Counted from the stretch's first letter, positions 17,223 through 26,992 are shown. The stretch is DNA of 64,000 bases from Nocardia ignorata NBRC 108230 (GCF_001612905.1 NZ_BDBI01000012.1:62001-126000); one strand, 5' to 3'. The notes: a model not told the origin generated them from the sequence alone. A program made the numbers and translations.

Positions 17223-17879
17223 CTATCGAATCGCGGCGACGGCCGCCTCGATCGGATCCTGCCCCGACACCACCTCCAGGGTGCGCTGAAAAGTATTGTC
17301 GGCGACCAAGATCGACGCGAGCGTCGCGGCGACATCGGCGCGCGGCACATCGGCGCGCCCGACCGGCGGTGGTCCCAGCGTGATCAGACCGTTGCCCTGG
17401 GCGTCGGTGAGCCTGCCCGGTCGCACGACGGTCCAGTCCAGCGAGCGGGCCCGCAGATCGTCCTCGGCCTTGGTCTTGGCATCGATATAGGCCGCCCACA
17501 CCTCGTCGGTCCCCGGTGCGGGCGGCTGCCCGGCGCCCATCGTCGAGATCTGCACGAACCGGCGCACCCCGGCCCGGTCGGCCGCGTCGGCCAGCTGGAC
17601 CGAGCCGCCCAGGTCGACGGTGTACTTGCGGTCCACGCCGCTGCCCGGGCCCGCACCCGCGGCGAAGACCACCGCGTCCGACCCGGCGACCGCGGCGACG
17701 AGGTCAGCCGGGTCGTCACGTTCCATGTCGTGGATCACGGGGACGCCGCCGGACGCGGTGATGTCGGCGGCCTGGGCGGGATCGCGGATCAGGGCGTGCA
17801 CCTGATGGCCGTCCCTGGTGAGCAGCCCGGCCAGTAGCAGGGCGATCTTGCCGTGTCCGCCTGCGATGACAACGCGCAT
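17223..17879 (-). CDS. NAD(P)-binding atypical SDR (NmrA/BVR-like)
   Basis: 218 residues. The N-terminal nucleotide loop is VIAGGHGKIALLLA (GGxGxxxxxL style), followed by ..VFAAGAGPGSG.., a STMGAG stretch and an AYIDAKTKAEDDLRARSLDWTVVRPG block with YxxxK-like Y-I-D-A-K. This is typical of small NAD(P)H-binding proteins related to flavin reductases or epimerase-like sensors. ATG 17877-17879. Function is not known beyond dinucleotide binding. Confidence 0.85.
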   Translation of the reverse strand: MRVVIAGGHGKIALLLAGLLTRDGHQVHALIRDPAQAADITASGGVPVIHDMERDDPADLVAAVAGSDAVVFAAGAGPGSGVDRKYTVDLGGSVQLADAADRAGVRRFVQISTMGAGQPPAPGTDEVWAAYIDAKTKAEDDLRARSLDWTVVRPGRLTDAQGNGLITLGPPPVGRADVPRADVAATLASILVADNTFQRTLEVVSGQDPIEAAVAAIR

Positions 17880-17912
17880 AACCTGTGCTCCTTTCGCCGC
17901 GCGGCGCGGACC

Positions 17913-18395
17913 TCAGCGTTCCGGGCCGCCGGGATTGCAGTTCGCCGAGACCGTGGCCGAATAGCCGACGGCCGGTCGCCACGGTTCGAGGTTCCAGCTC
18001 GTCTTGTCCGGCGCGACCATCCTCGCCCACACCCAGTGGCACAGGAACTGGTCACGCATGCCCGGCGAGTCGGCGGTGGGGTCGAGGGCGAGAACTTCCT
18101 GCCAGGCCGTCTCGTCGGTGCCGGGTGCGGCGGTCTTGCGGCCCGCCACGGTGGGGAACACGAGCAGGCGGGCGCCGTCGACATTGCTCGTCCAGCGGAC
18201 CTCGTCGATGAGCGGCAGGCCGGCGTACGGGTCGACGGTGGTGGGCGGCGGTGCGCGGGTGACGGCGGTGCGCTGGGCGGTCGTTGTCGGTGCGACGGTG
18301 GTCGGCGCGGCCTGCTCGGCCTCCTGCGAGCCGCAGCCGGCCACGGCGAGTGCCGCGAGCACGGCCACGGCGACCGGGTACTGCCACCGTGTCAC
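17913..18395 (-). CDS. DUF2599 domain lipoprotein
   Basis: 160 residues. The signal peptide ends in a lipobox, LAVAGC (Cys near residue 21), so it should be lipidated and anchored on the outer face of the membrane. A Thr/Pro-rich linker follows, then a domain with GMRDQFLCHWVWARMV and SWNLEPWRPAVGY, which I recognise as DUF2599. Function unknown. Same strand as the neighbouring NAD(P)-binding gene, 33 bases apart, possibly co-transcribed. Confidence 0.8.
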   Translation of the reverse strand: MTRWQYPVAVAVLAALAVAGCGSQEAEQAAPTTVAPTTTAQRTAVTRAPPPTTVDPYAGLPLIDEVRWTSNVDGARLLVFPTVAGRKTAAPGTDETAWQEVLALDPTADSPGMRDQFLCHWVWARMVAPDKTSWNLEPWRPAVGYSATVSANCNPGGPER

Positions 18396-18462
18396 GCGCG
18401 CCTCCTGTGTCCCTGCGGTCGGGACGCGACCGCCGCACCAGCCTAGTGCGGCGGTGTGGGGC

Positions 18463-18714
18463 TCAGTGCCACAGCGAACGGCACGGCAGCCGGCGCAGGC
18501 CGGGTTCCACTCGTCCGTCGACGGTCACCAGCAGGCCCGCGTGCACGGCGGCGGTGGTGAATTCCCATGCCTCGGACTGGGTTGCGGCGTACTCGAGGAC
18601 CATCGCGTCCTGTGGTGTGGGCCCGTCGAAGTAGACGGTGATCCGCCGCGTCGGTATGTCGGTGTGGTCGAGGGGGTAACCGGCGGCGGCAATGTTCGCG
18701 TCGATGGGAATCAT
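18463..18714 (-). CDS. Small hypothetical protein
   Basis: 83 residues, no known family. AAGGAG lies 6 bases before ATG 18712-18714, a strong initiation site, and codon use is like neighbouring genes. Not hydrophobic; probably cytosolic. Confidence 0.6.
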   Translation of the reverse strand: MIPIDANIAAAGYPLDHTDIPTRRITVYFDGPTPQDAMVLEYAATQSEAWEFTTAAVHAGLLVTVDGRVEPGLRRLPCRSLWH

Positions 18715-19052
18715 GGCGTGCTCCTTCTGCCCCGGCGCTGGTAGGCGCCTTGCTACTCGACGGTAGGGCGCGCGACCATGAAGGAGAACATGTTCCGGAC
18801 TCGGCTGGAGAATTCACAAACCGCCTGGTCCGGAGCCGGTACTTTCTCCGAAGTATCGAACATGGGAGGTTGTTGCGATCCGGACGCGGGGCGTGCACGA
18901 GTCGGGAACGACGGCCGTGCGCCGATGCGGTGGGACGTACCGTGAGAACACTGACGACGGCGCACAGGGGAGGTTTCGCCGCGGCTTCGAGTACCGCATC
19001 GCCGGGTGTCAGGTCACGAGTCCGATGTGCCACCCGAAGGCGTGTGAGTGCC
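18715..19052. other. Intergenic region with a 10-bp palindrome
   Basis: About 340 bases between divergent genes with no convincing coding sequence. The exact palindrome GAACATGTTC lies at 18785-18794 and could be an operator for either gene. Confidence 0.45.
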
Positions 19053-20396
19053 ATGAGATCTGTGCGTGTCCTGCTCTGTTCGCTACTGCTGTTGTGTCCG
19101 CTCGCCGTCGGTACCGCAACCGCCGAACCCCTGCCCCCGGCCGCCCCGGGAATCCTGCCCGATCTGCAACGCTGGATCGACCAGGTGCTGCCCTCGCCGA
19201 TCCCGTCCGGCACGGATGCCGACCCCGACGCCGAGCTCGCCGCGCTGCGGGCGGCCGTAATGCCCTCTCCCGTAGGCGATCCCACTTTCGATCACTGGCC
19301 CGACGGCCTGGCCGAGCTCGCGCCGGGCGAGCTCGTCGAGGTGCGCGACGTCACCGCCGTCGCGGGACCGCTGACCCTGGTTCCGGTACGGTCCGCGCAT
19401 CTGCTCAAGTTCCGCACCTCCGACGCCCACGGCGCTCCGTCGTTCGCGACCGCGACGCTGATCGTGCCCGCCACCGAGTGGACCGGTCCCGGCGACCGGC
19501 CGGTACTGGTGAACAACCTGCCCATCGACGCGCTCGGTCTGTCCTGCACGCCCGGTTACACGTTCACACACGGGCTTTCGCTGAAATCGAGCGCCACCGA
19601 GTTCCTGCCGCCGACCACCCAGTTGGCGGTGCTACGCGGATACGCGGTCCTGATCCCCGACCATCAGGGCCCCCGAATGGCTTATGCCGAACCGTATGTC
19701 GCCGGACACGCCGTCCTCGACGCGATCCGGGCCACCAGGAATGTCGAGCCGCAGACATACGGCGCCAGCCCGTTCGCGATGACGGGATACTCCGGCGGCG
19801 CCATCGCCACGCACGGCGCGGCGAAGCTGATCGCCTCCTACGCACCGGAATTGGCCGAGCTGATCGTCGGTGCCGCCCTCGGCGGCGTGCCCGCCGACTT
19901 CGAGATCCTCGCCCGCAGCATGAATGCCAATCTGGCGTCGGGCATCTTCATGGCCGCGACCCTCGCGGTCGGGCGCGAGCGGCCCGAAATCCTGGCCGCC
20001 ATGAACAATCTCGGCCGCTGGGTGGCGACCTCGGCGATGAAGGACCAGTGCGTGAGCATCTTCGCGCTGCCCGGCATCCTGCACCTGCCCATCGATGTCG
20101 GCGCCAATATCGCCGACCCCTTGCGCTCGGACCTGGCCGCCCGGATCTACGAGGTCACCCGGATGGAGGGAATGCGTTCGGCCACACCGCTCTACGTCTA
20201 CAACGGGGAGCAGGAGTTCTGGATCCCGGCCGAGGGCGCCCGCAATCTCTATCAGGAACAGTGCGAACTCGGCGCGACCGCGGTGTATCGCGGGGTGCTC
20301 GGCGAGCACATCGTCGGTGCGGTGACCGGATATCCGGAGGCGATGCTGTGGCTCGACGAGCGGCTACGAGGGATTCCCGCGCACAGCGAATGCTGA
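19053..20396 (+). CDS. Secreted LIP-family lipase
   Basis: About 447 residues with a Sec signal peptide (VRVLLCSLLLLCPLAVGTATA, cleavage near residue 24). It is an alpha/beta hydrolase of the LIP (Candida-type) lipase family: the nucleophile elbow is GYSGGAIAT, the pre-elbow YGASPFAMT, and a late GEHIVGAV histidine region. Expected to hydrolyse acylglycerols outside the cell. An in-frame GTG at 19044 is an alternative start; ATG 19053 gives the cleaner signal peptide. Confidence 0.86.
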   Translation: MRSVRVLLCSLLLLCPLAVGTATAEPLPPAAPGILPDLQRWIDQVLPSPIPSGTDADPDAELAALRAAVMPSPVGDPTFDHWPDGLAELAPGELVEVRDVTAVAGPLTLVPVRSAHLLKFRTSDAHGAPSFATATLIVPATEWTGPGDRPVLVNNLPIDALGLSCTPGYTFTHGLSLKSSATEFLPPTTQLAVLRGYAVLIPDHQGPRMAYAEPYVAGHAVLDAIRATRNVEPQTYGASPFAMTGYSGGAIATHGAAKLIASYAPELAELIVGAALGGVPADFEILARSMNANLASGIFMAATLAVGRERPEILAAMNNLGRWVATSAMKDQCVSIFALPGILHLPIDVGANIADPLRSDLAARIYEVTRMEGMRSATPLYVYNGEQEFWIPAEGARNLYQEQCELGATAVYRGVLGEHIVGAVTGYPEAMLWLDERLRGIPAHSEC

Positions 20397-20702
20397 GCCC
20401 CTTTTTCCGGCCGAAATGTTGGTGTTTCAGTGCTCGGTCAGTGTGAACGGCCGAATGTTCTGGGAAGTATCACTATTTCTCCCGATCAGCGTCCCGACCT
20501 GCGGGATCGCCGTGGGGAAAAGTTCCTGTGTGCCGTCATGGGGCCCGTCGTCGACCGGTGGTGAACTACCCAGAACCCCACGGAGAAACGAAATGTCGTG
20601 AATTCGCGGGCTTATGTTCGGTGCGGTTTCGACAAGCCATTCGTATTCCCGATCGAAAAAGGGGACACGAATTATCGAATCGCACAGGAAGATACGCCAA
20701 CG
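20397..20702. other. Intergenic region, nothing recognised
   Basis: About 300 bases between two secreted-lipase genes in the same direction. I see no gene or clear motif; it presumably carries the promoter of the second lipase. Confidence 0.4.
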
Positions 20703-21878
20703 ATGAAATCTCCCAGTCGCCGACGCACGCTGCAGACAGCGATGCTCACCGGCGTCAGCGCGCTCGCCGTGGCGCTCACCGGCCCAGGGGCAGGCGCGGC
20801 CCCCAACGACGCGCCGACCGAGCAGGCTCTCGCCGAGATCATCGCCGCGGGCCGGTCGGTGGCCGGCCCCAGCGGCTCGGCCTGCAACTCCGGTAGCGGC
20901 ACCGGCTCGGGCAACGGCTCCGGCGACTGCTATGGCGGCTCGGGTTCCAGCTCGGGTTCCTCGGGCGGCTACTCCAGCGACACCGTCGGCGTCGGCCCGG
21001 CCCAGACCTCGTTCCTCGCGGCCTTCGCCTACGGCCTGGGCAACGGTGACGCGGCGCCCCCCGGCGCCAACGACTGGAACTGCAAGCCCGCCGACGGCGA
21101 CCGTCCGCTGGTCATGGTGCACGGCACCTGGATGAACGCCTACAACGGCTACGCGTTCATGGGCCCGGAGTTCAAGAACGCCGGGCTGTGCACCTTCACC
21201 TTCAACTACGGTCGCTCCAACCTGATCGAAGGTGGCGGTCTCGGCTCGGTGCTGCCCGGCGTGATGGGCACCGGCTACATCCAGGACTCGGCCGATCAGC
21301 TGGCCCTGTTCGTCGACCGGGTCCTCGCGGCCACGGGCGCCGACGAAGTCGACATCGTCGCCCACTCGCAGGGCGGTTCGATGTCGAACTGGTACACCAA
21401 GTTCGACGGCGGTGCCGACAAGGTGAAGAACCTGATCACCTACGGCGCCACCCACCACGGCACCAGCCTCGACGGCATCGGCGCCCTGGGCCGCATGATC
21501 AACAACCTGGGCATCGATATCCTCGGCTTCATCGAGATCTTCGTCGGGCACGCCGGTATCCAGCAGACCATCGGTTCGGACTTCGTCAACCAGCTCAACG
21601 CCAACGGCGACACCGTTCCCGGCATCGACTACACCATCGTCGGCACCCGGTACGACGAGGTCACCAACCCCTACGATCTGACCTTCCTGAAGCAGGGCCC
21701 GGGCTCCACCGTCCGCAACATCACCCTGCAGGAAGGCTGTGAGCAGGACGTCTCCGACCATCTCACGATGATGTACTCGCCGCGCGCCCTGTCGATCGCG
21801 CTCAACGCCATCGATCCAGGTCATCAGATCGTGTGCACCTTCAACCCCTGGCTGGTCGGCGGCGGCGGCAGCCTCTGA
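20703..21878 (+). CDS. Secreted lipase/esterase (class 2 lipase type)
   Basis: 391 residues. The long signal peptide begins MKSPSRRRTLQTAML and ends in an Ala-rich region near residue 35. A Gly/Ser-rich low-complexity linker (about 55-95) follows, then an alpha/beta hydrolase domain with VMVHGTW near residue 140, the nucleophile elbow AHSQGGSMS, and YGATHHGTS. AGGAAG at 20686-20691 is 11 bases before ATG 20703. A strong terminator hairpin follows directly. Confidence 0.86.
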   Translation: MKSPSRRRTLQTAMLTGVSALAVALTGPGAGAAPNDAPTEQALAEIIAAGRSVAGPSGSACNSGSGTGSGNGSGDCYGGSGSSSGSSGGYSSDTVGVGPAQTSFLAAFAYGLGNGDAAPPGANDWNCKPADGDRPLVMVHGTWMNAYNGYAFMGPEFKNAGLCTFTFNYGRSNLIEGGGLGSVLPGVMGTGYIQDSADQLALFVDRVLAATGADEVDIVAHSQGGSMSNWYTKFDGGADKVKNLITYGATHHGTSLDGIGALGRMINNLGIDILGFIEIFVGHAGIQQTIGSDFVNQLNANGDTVPGIDYTIVGTRYDEVTNPYDLTFLKQGPGSTVRNITLQEGCEQDVSDHLTMMYSPRALSIALNAIDPGHQIVCTFNPWLVGGGGSL

Positions 21879-21892
21879 CCCCGAGTGAAACG

Positions 21893-21930
21893 GGCGCTGC
21901 CCGGGGAATCATCCCCGGGCAGCGCCTTTT
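21893..21930 (+). terminator. Strong intrinsic terminator after secreted lipase
   Basis: Perfect 14-bp stem GGCGCTGCCCGGGG / CCCCGGGCAGCGCC, 6-base loop, then TTTT. It separates the lipase from the convergent PucR-type gene and may serve both. Confidence 0.85.
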
Positions 21931-21936
21931 CGTGGA

Positions 21937-23160
21937 TCAGACGGTGGTGCGGTAGCTGCGGGCGACCAGCGCCGAACGCAGGTACCACAGCCCCGACGGC
22001 TGGGTGGGGTCGAAACCGGTGAGCTGACCGATGCGCTTGAGCCGGTAGTCGACGGTGTTGGTGTGCACGTGCAGCACCCGTGCGGTGCGCTGCCGGTTGA
22101 GGTTGTTGGCGATGTGGCGCTGCAGGGTTTCCAGCAGTTCGGGGAACTGGTCGAGCGGATCGAGCAGCGAGCCGAGGAATTCGCGCCCCGGCCCCGGCCG
22201 GGTGAGCTGGTACTCGAGCGCGAGCTCGTCGAAGCGGTACAGACCCGAGGTGACCTCGAGGCGCTGGACCATGTCGAGCAGTTCGTGGGCCTGATCGGCG
22301 GCGTCGGGAACGCCGGTGGTGCTCGTCTCGACCAGCGCGGCCGTGATGCCGACCTGCGCGGCCTGCGAGAGCTGGGCGACCAGAGCGGTGAGGCCGTCGC
22401 GGTCGAAGGTCTCGGCGGGGATGAGCACGGTGCCGCCGTCGACGCTGAGCAGCGACAGCGCCGTATCACCGCAGCGCTTGGCCAGCTCGGCCTGCACGCG
22501 GCGCAGCTTGCGCCGGGCCACCACCTTCTGATCGAGCGCCGGATTCGCCTCCTCCCGGTGCGGCGGAATCGACAGCGCGAGCACGGCGTACTGCTCGGCG
22601 ATGGCGATGCCGCATTCGCGAGCCATGGTCGAGGTGCTGTGCCCGCCGAGCAGCGCGGAGGTGAGGGTGTGCACCGCCGTGTGATGTTCGCTGACCACGC
22701 CGCGCAATTCGCGCACATAGGCCAGCGAGACCTGGCTGGTGATGGTGTCGAGCATTTCCATCACCATCTTCACGCCGTCGACGAGGTTGTCGTAGTCCTT
22801 CACCGACGCGCTCGAGACCACCAGGTCGAGGCCCATTTTGAAGCCCTCGGCGATGGAGTGGTGGATGGTGTCGATCGGCACGCCCTCGCGGGCCCAGGCG
22901 CTGGCGGCGTCCTGCAGTCGCTGCAAGGTGCTGGGGATGTCGCGGCCGTCGAGCATGCTGACCGCGAATTCCAGGCAGATGCGGGTGATGGTGGTGACGT
23001 CCCCCGTGATGGCGTCACCCGGCAGTGTGCCGCACGGCGCGACGTTCTCGACGAAATGTCCTACCATCTGCCGTGACAACGCCCGGACGTCTTTGAGGGG
23101 AGACGACATCGGCCGCCCCGAGATCGTGAGCGATTGCCGTGGTGGATTGTGTACGGACAT
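21937..23160 (-). CDS. PucR/CdaR-family transcriptional regulator
   Basis: About 407 residues. N-terminal RsbRD-like helical segment, a middle degenerate nucleotide-cyclase-like domain, and the C-terminal PucR helix-turn-helix with LLETLQRHIANNLNRQRTA and VHTNTVDYRLKRIGQL. ATG 23160 is preferred over the upstream frame because AAGGGAA precedes it. The target is unknown; the nearest gene is the convergent lipase. Confidence 0.85.
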   Translation of the reverse strand: MSVHNPPRQSLTISGRPMSSPLKDVRALSRQMVGHFVENVAPCGTLPGDAITGDVTTITRICLEFAVSMLDGRDIPSTLQRLQDAASAWAREGVPIDTIHHSIAEGFKMGLDLVVSSASVKDYDNLVDGVKMVMEMLDTITSQVSLAYVRELRGVVSEHHTAVHTLTSALLGGHSTSTMARECGIAIAEQYAVLALSIPPHREEANPALDQKVVARRKLRRVQAELAKRCGDTALSLLSVDGGTVLIPAETFDRDGLTALVAQLSQAAQVGITAALVETSTTGVPDAADQAHELLDMVQRLEVTSGLYRFDELALEYQLTRPGPGREFLGSLLDPLDQFPELLETLQRHIANNLNRQRTARVLHVHTNTVDYRLKRIGQLTGFDPTQPSGLWYLRSALVARSYRTTV

Positions 23161-23372
23161 CTGAAGTTCCCTTCGCCTGATTTCGGCTGTCCCCCCGCTG
23201 TCCAGCCTGTTCACCCTAGCCAAGGCAGGCAAGATCCGGAATGAAACGCCGGGTTCTGGGTGACGTTCGCGTGTCCACCGCCCGATGTTGGTGGGCCGTC
23301 ACAAGGCTGGTCCCGATGGCATCACAGGTTGTAGAGTTCAGCGCGCCGGAACGAACCGATAGGGGCACCACC

Positions 23373-23849
23373 ATGCGACCTGCCGTCCGTTGTCTGGTCT
23401 GGGAACTGGACGAAACCCTGTGGGACGGTGTGGTCCACGACGGGACCAGCGCCGCGCCGCGCCCACCGGCGTTGCGCACGTTGACGATGTTGAGCGACCG
23501 CGGCGTGCTGCATGCCGTCGCGGCCCGAGGCGACCGCGCGCGCACCATGCGCACGCTCTATCGGCACGGGCTCCACGACATGTTCTCGGCCGTCGAGATC
23601 GGCTGGGGACGCAAGTCGGCCGCGATCGTGCGGATCGCGGGCACCCTCGGGCTCGGGCTCGAGGGCATGGCGTTCATCGACGCCGAACCCGTGGAGCGCG
23701 CCGAGGTCTCGCGTGCGTTGCCGATGGTGCGTTGCTACGCGGCACGCAATGTCGACATGCTGCCGCTGCTTCCCGACTTCCGCCACGACCTGCGGTCGGG
23801 TCCGATGCCGACTCCGCCGCTCGGTTTCGCGCGGGTTCCGGCCTTCTGA
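23373..23849 (+). CDS. HAD-like protein with altered nucleophile motif
   Basis: 158 residues, HAD superfamily resembling FkbH/MDP-1-like phosphatases. Motif I reads CLVWELDETLWDGVV: the first Asp of DxDxT, normally the phosphorylated nucleophile, is Glu. A lysine motif (WGRKSAAI) and AFIDAEPVERAEV (motif III/IV-like) follow. AGGGG at 23361-23365 sets the start at ATG 23373. It may be a non-catalytic or altered-activity relative. Confidence 0.7.
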   Translation: MRPAVRCLVWELDETLWDGVVHDGTSAAPRPPALRTLTMLSDRGVLHAVAARGDRARTMRTLYRHGLHDMFSAVEIGWGRKSAAIVRIAGTLGLGLEGMAFIDAEPVERAEVSRALPMVRCYAARNVDMLPLLPDFRHDLRSGPMPTPPLGFARVPAF

Positions 23850-23903
23850 CCTGCGATATTCCGGTGCGATGCATCGGCGGCAAACTTGCATCGACTGCCG
23901 AAT

Positions 23904-24758
23904 TCATGAGGTCGGCAGCGACAGCGTGAACCGCTCCGGAGTCGCGGACACGTCGTAGGCGGCGATCCGGCCCTCGCGCACCTGGAAGGTCAGCACGAAG
24001 ATCGGCCTGCCCGCCCGGGCCAGCACCAGACCGGGCCTGCCGTCGACGAGAACCATGACCGCCTCGCGCGAGCGCTGCCGCAGCGCGACCGCGCCCTCGG
24101 CCACCGCCCGCGCACCGCGGACCACCGCGGCCATCCCCGGTGTGAGCGCCGCCGGGTCGGCGGTGCGGACCACATCGGGCGCGAGAATCTCGAGCAGCGC
24201 GACGAGGTCACCGCCGCGCGCGGCCCGCAGGAACGCGGCAACGGCCGCGCGCTGCTCGACGAGGTCGGCCGTGCTCATCGCGGCCGGCGCGTTGACCCGC
24301 TGCCTGGCCCGGCTGGCGAGCTTCTTGGTCGTCGCGGGGGTGCGCCCGAGTACCGGCGCGATCTCGGCGAACGGCACGGCGAACAGATCGTGCAACACGA
24401 ACGCAACCCGTTCCTCCGGACCCAGCGCGTCGAGCACCACCAGCACCGCGCGCTCCACCGAATCCGCTTGCAGCGCTTCTGCTTCCGGACCGGCATCGGT
24501 GGTCGGGAGGTCGACCTCGTCGGCATGGGTTTCCGGGCGGCGCGCGCGGGCCCGCAACAGATCGAGGCACAGCCGGGACACGACGGTGGTGAGCCAGCCG
24601 TCCAGGTCGGCGATCACCGCGTCGGTCCTGGCCAGGCGCAACCACGCCTCCTGCACCACGTCCTCGGCCTCGGCGGTGGCACCGAGCATCCGGTGCGCGA
24701 GACGACGCAGCCGGTCACGGCGCTGCTCGAACATCAGCGCGAGCGAATCCGCGCGCAT
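23904..24758 (-). CDS. ECF sigma factor with SnoaL-like C-terminal domain (ECF41/SigJ type)
   Basis: 284 residues. Sigma region 2 (RLAHRMLGATAEAEDVVQEAWLRL, split in the middle), region 4 (LGPEERVAFVLHDLF.. VLGRTPATTKKLASRAR), and a C-terminal SnoaL-like domain of about 110 residues that in ECF41 proteins regulates sigma activity. There is no anti-sigma gene nearby, as expected for this group. It is divergent from the DoxX gene it probably drives. Confidence 0.9.
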   Translation of the reverse strand: MRADSLALMFEQRRDRLRRLAHRMLGATAEAEDVVQEAWLRLARTDAVIADLDGWLTTVVSRLCLDLLRARARRPETHADEVDLPTTDAGPEAEALQADSVERAVLVVLDALGPEERVAFVLHDLFAVPFAEIAPVLGRTPATTKKLASRARQRVNAPAAMSTADLVEQRAAVAAFLRAARGGDLVALLEILAPDVVRTADPAALTPGMAAVVRGARAVAEGAVALRQRSREAVMVLVDGRPGLVLARAGRPIFVLTFQVREGRIAAYDVSATPERFTLSLPTS

Positions 24759-24822
24759 CGGTCACCTTTCGGGGTCGCCGGTCGCCACCCGGAAAGACGG
24801 CACTCCGCCGTCGTCGCCTTGC

Positions 24823-24850
24823 TGTCTCCACTGTGGCAGAGGCGCTCGTC
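24823..24850 (+). promoter_or_regulatory. Possible ECF41-type promoter for DoxX gene
   Basis: TGTCTCC at 24823-24829 and CGTC at 24847-24850 with 17 bases between resemble the known ECF41 promoter (TGTCACA, CGTC). Position just upstream of the DoxX gene and beside its cognate sigma factor supports it. Weak match, so tentative. Confidence 0.4.
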
Positions 24851-24870
24851 CGCCGAAAACGGAGGAATCC

Positions 24871-25215
24871 ATGAACACCGCATACGTCGTCGTCACCGTG
24901 CTCGCCGCCCTGGCCGCGCTGATCGCCTCGGGAATCGACGTGTTCCGCGCCGACTGGGTGCGCGAGAACATGCGCGACTACGGGCTGCCCACCTGGGCGC
25001 TGCCGCCGCTGGCCGTCATCAAGGCCGCAGGCGGGATCGGTCTGCTCGCGGGCCTGGCGTACCGGCCGCTGGCCGTGGCCGCCGCGGCTGGGTTGGTGCT
25101 GTACTTCATCGGCGCCGAGATCACCGTGCTGCTCACCCGCTGCTACTCGCACGTGGCCTATCCGCTGCCTTATCTGCTGCTCGCGGGCGCCTCGCTGACG
25201 CTGGCCGTGGCGTGA
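24871..25215 (+). CDS. DoxX-family membrane protein
   Basis: 114 residues, four membrane helices (about 5-22, 47-66, 68-88, 95-112), matching DoxX-like quinone or redox-associated proteins. GGAGG at 24861-24865 precedes ATG 24871. DoxX genes are typical single targets of ECF41 sigma factors, which is exactly the gene next door. Confidence 0.85.
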   Translation: MNTAYVVVTVLAALAALIASGIDVFRADWVRENMRDYGLPTWALPPLAVIKAAGGIGLLAGLAYRPLAVAAAAGLVLYFIGAEITVLLTRCYSHVAYPLPYLLLAGASLTLAVA

Positions 25216-25219
25216 GAGC

Positions 25220-25252
25220 GGTGGTGGCGCGCCGCGTCGGCGCGCCACCACC
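25220..25252. terminator. Bidirectional hairpin between DoxX and GMC oxidoreductase genes
   Basis: Perfect 15-bp stem GGTGGTGGCGCGCCG / CGGCGCGCCACCACC with a 3-base loop, in the gap between two convergent genes. No T-run is present. Confidence 0.75.
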
Positions 25253-25258
25253 GTCGGC

Positions 25259-26890
25259 TCAGGCGCTGGCCAGAATGAAGTCGGCGGCCTGCTCGCCGAT
25301 GAAGATCGCCGGCGCGTTGGTGTGCCCACGGATGATCAACGGCATCACCGAGGCGTCGGCCACGCGCAGACCCTCGACACCGCGCACTTTCAGATCCGGG
25401 CCGACGACGCTGGCCGCGTCGGTGCCCATCCGGCAGGTGCCGACCGGGTGGTACAGGGTGTGCGAGAACTTCTCGATGGTCAGCGCGATCGTCGCCTCGA
25501 GGTCATCGGGTGCCTGCGGCGGGTAGATCAGCGGCCCGAGTGTGCTCTTGAGCGCCGGCTGGCCCGCGAGCCCGGCGCACACCCGCAGACCGGCGGTCAG
25601 CGCGGCCAGGTCGGCGCCGTCGGGGTCGGACAGGTAGCGCGGATCGATCACCGGCTTGGCGGTCGGGTCGGCCGAGGCCAGACCGATCCGGCCACGGCTG
25701 CGCGGGCGCAGCAGGATGGACCCGAGCACCACACCGTGCTCGGTCGCCTCGACCAGGCCCTCGTGATAGAACGGCGCCGGCGCGTAGATCAGCTCGAGGT
25801 CGGGATGTTCGAGCTCGGGTTCGCTGCGCACGAAGCCGTACGCCTCACCCACATTGGAGGTGAGCATGCCCCGGTGCCGCACCAGATAGTTCAGCAGTTC
25901 CAGCGGCTTCTCCGCCGTGTACAGCGAATCGGACTCCACGCTGTAGCCGAGCGCGGCGATCAGATGGTCCTGCAGATTGGCGCCGACCTCGGGGGAGTGG
26001 GCGACCACATCGATGCCGTGCTCGGTGAGCTGTTCGCGGTCACCGATGCCCGAAAGCTGCAGCAGCTGTGGGCTGTTCACCGCGCCGCCACACAGGATGA
26101 CCTCCTTGGCGGCGGTCACCACGTGGGTCTGCCCGTCGTGCAGGAACTCGACGCCGGTGGCCTTGGTTCCCTCGAACAGCACCCGGGTGGCCAGTGCCTC
26201 GGCCCGCACGGTGAGGTTGGCGCGCTTCATCGCGGGCCGCAGGTAGGCGTCGGCGGTGCTCCAGCGCCTGCCGTCGCGCTGGGTCACCATGGTCTGGGTG
26301 AAACCTTCGGGCGCCGGACGATTCGCGGCCTCGAGTTTGTGGCCGGCCTGCCGCGCCGCCTCGAGGAAGGCATGGGTGGAGGCGCGCGGGCTGCGCTGAC
26401 GCTGCACGTGCAGCGGCCCCTTCGCGCCCTCGTCGGGGAACTGCGCGTCCTGCACGTTCTCGATCTTGCGGAACTGTTCGACGGCCGAGGCGAAGTTCCA
26501 CTTCTCGCCCGCCAGCAGCCCCCATTCCTCGTAGTCGGCGCGGAAACCGCGCACCCACATCATCGCGTTCATCGACGACGAGCCGCCGAAAGTCTTGCCG
26601 CGCGGCCAGTAGATCCGGCGGTCACCGAGCGCGGGCTGCGGTTCGGTGGAGTAGTCCCAATCCCGTTCGCTGCGGAACAGTTTCGAGAACGCCGCCGGAA
26701 TATGGGCGAACTTGTCGTCGTCGGCGGGCCCCGCCTCCAACAGTACGACCGTGGTGCCCGCGTCGGCGCTGAGCCTGTTCGCGAGCACCGCCCCCGCTGA
26801 CCCGGAGCCGACGATCACGTAATCCGCGGACGTCCCACCTGCTTGCACTGTCCAACTCCGATCCTGCACTGCATCTGTCGTAGCCAACAC
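25259..26890 (-). CDS. GMC-family FAD oxidoreductase (choline-dehydrogenase-like)
   Basis: 543 residues. FAD loop [16 protein letters not shown] near residues 27-42, GMC signatures [18 protein letters not shown] and [16 protein letters not shown], and C-terminal HPVGTCRMG and [18 protein letters not shown] with the catalytic His/Asn. Oxidises an alcohol to an aldehyde. Start GTG 26890 is uncertain; a GTG about eight codons in would also leave the domain intact. Substrate unknown. Confidence 0.88.
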   Translation of the reverse strand: MLATTDAVQDRSWTVQAGGTSADYVIVGSGSAGAVLANRLSADAGTTVVLLEAGPADDDKFAHIPAAFSKLFRSERDWDYSTEPQPALGDRRIYWPRGKTFGGSSSMNAMMWVRGFRADYEEWGLLAGEKWNFASAVEQFRKIENVQDAQFPDEGAKGPLHVQRQRSPRASTHAFLEAARQAGHKLEAANRPAPEGFTQTMVTQRDGRRWSTADAYLRPAMKRANLTVRAEALATRVLFEGTKATGVEFLHDGQTHVVTAAKEVILCGGAVNSPQLLQLSGIGDREQLTEHGIDVVAHSPEVGANLQDHLIAALGYSVESDSLYTAEKPLELLNYLVRHRGMLTSNVGEAYGFVRSEPELEHPDLELIYAPAPFYHEGLVEATEHGVVLGSILLRPRSRGRIGLASADPTAKPVIDPRYLSDPDGADLAALTAGLRVCAGLAGQPALKSTLGPLIYPPQAPDDLEATIALTIEKFSHTLYHPVGTCRMGTDAASVVGPDLKVRGVEGLRVADASVMPLIIRGHTNAPAIFIGEQAADFILASA

Positions 26891-26992
26891 GGATACACCC
26901 GAGGCCCGCGTGAAAACACCGCGAGCACAGCCTGACTCGGCGTCGGGCCGGGTGCTGCAAGCAGCGTACTGACAGTCGGCGTCCGGTGGGAC

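Noticed and set aside
18785..18794. SOS (LexA) box
   Set aside because: The arms GAAC/GTTC have a 2-base spacer, whereas the actinobacterial LexA box needs 4.
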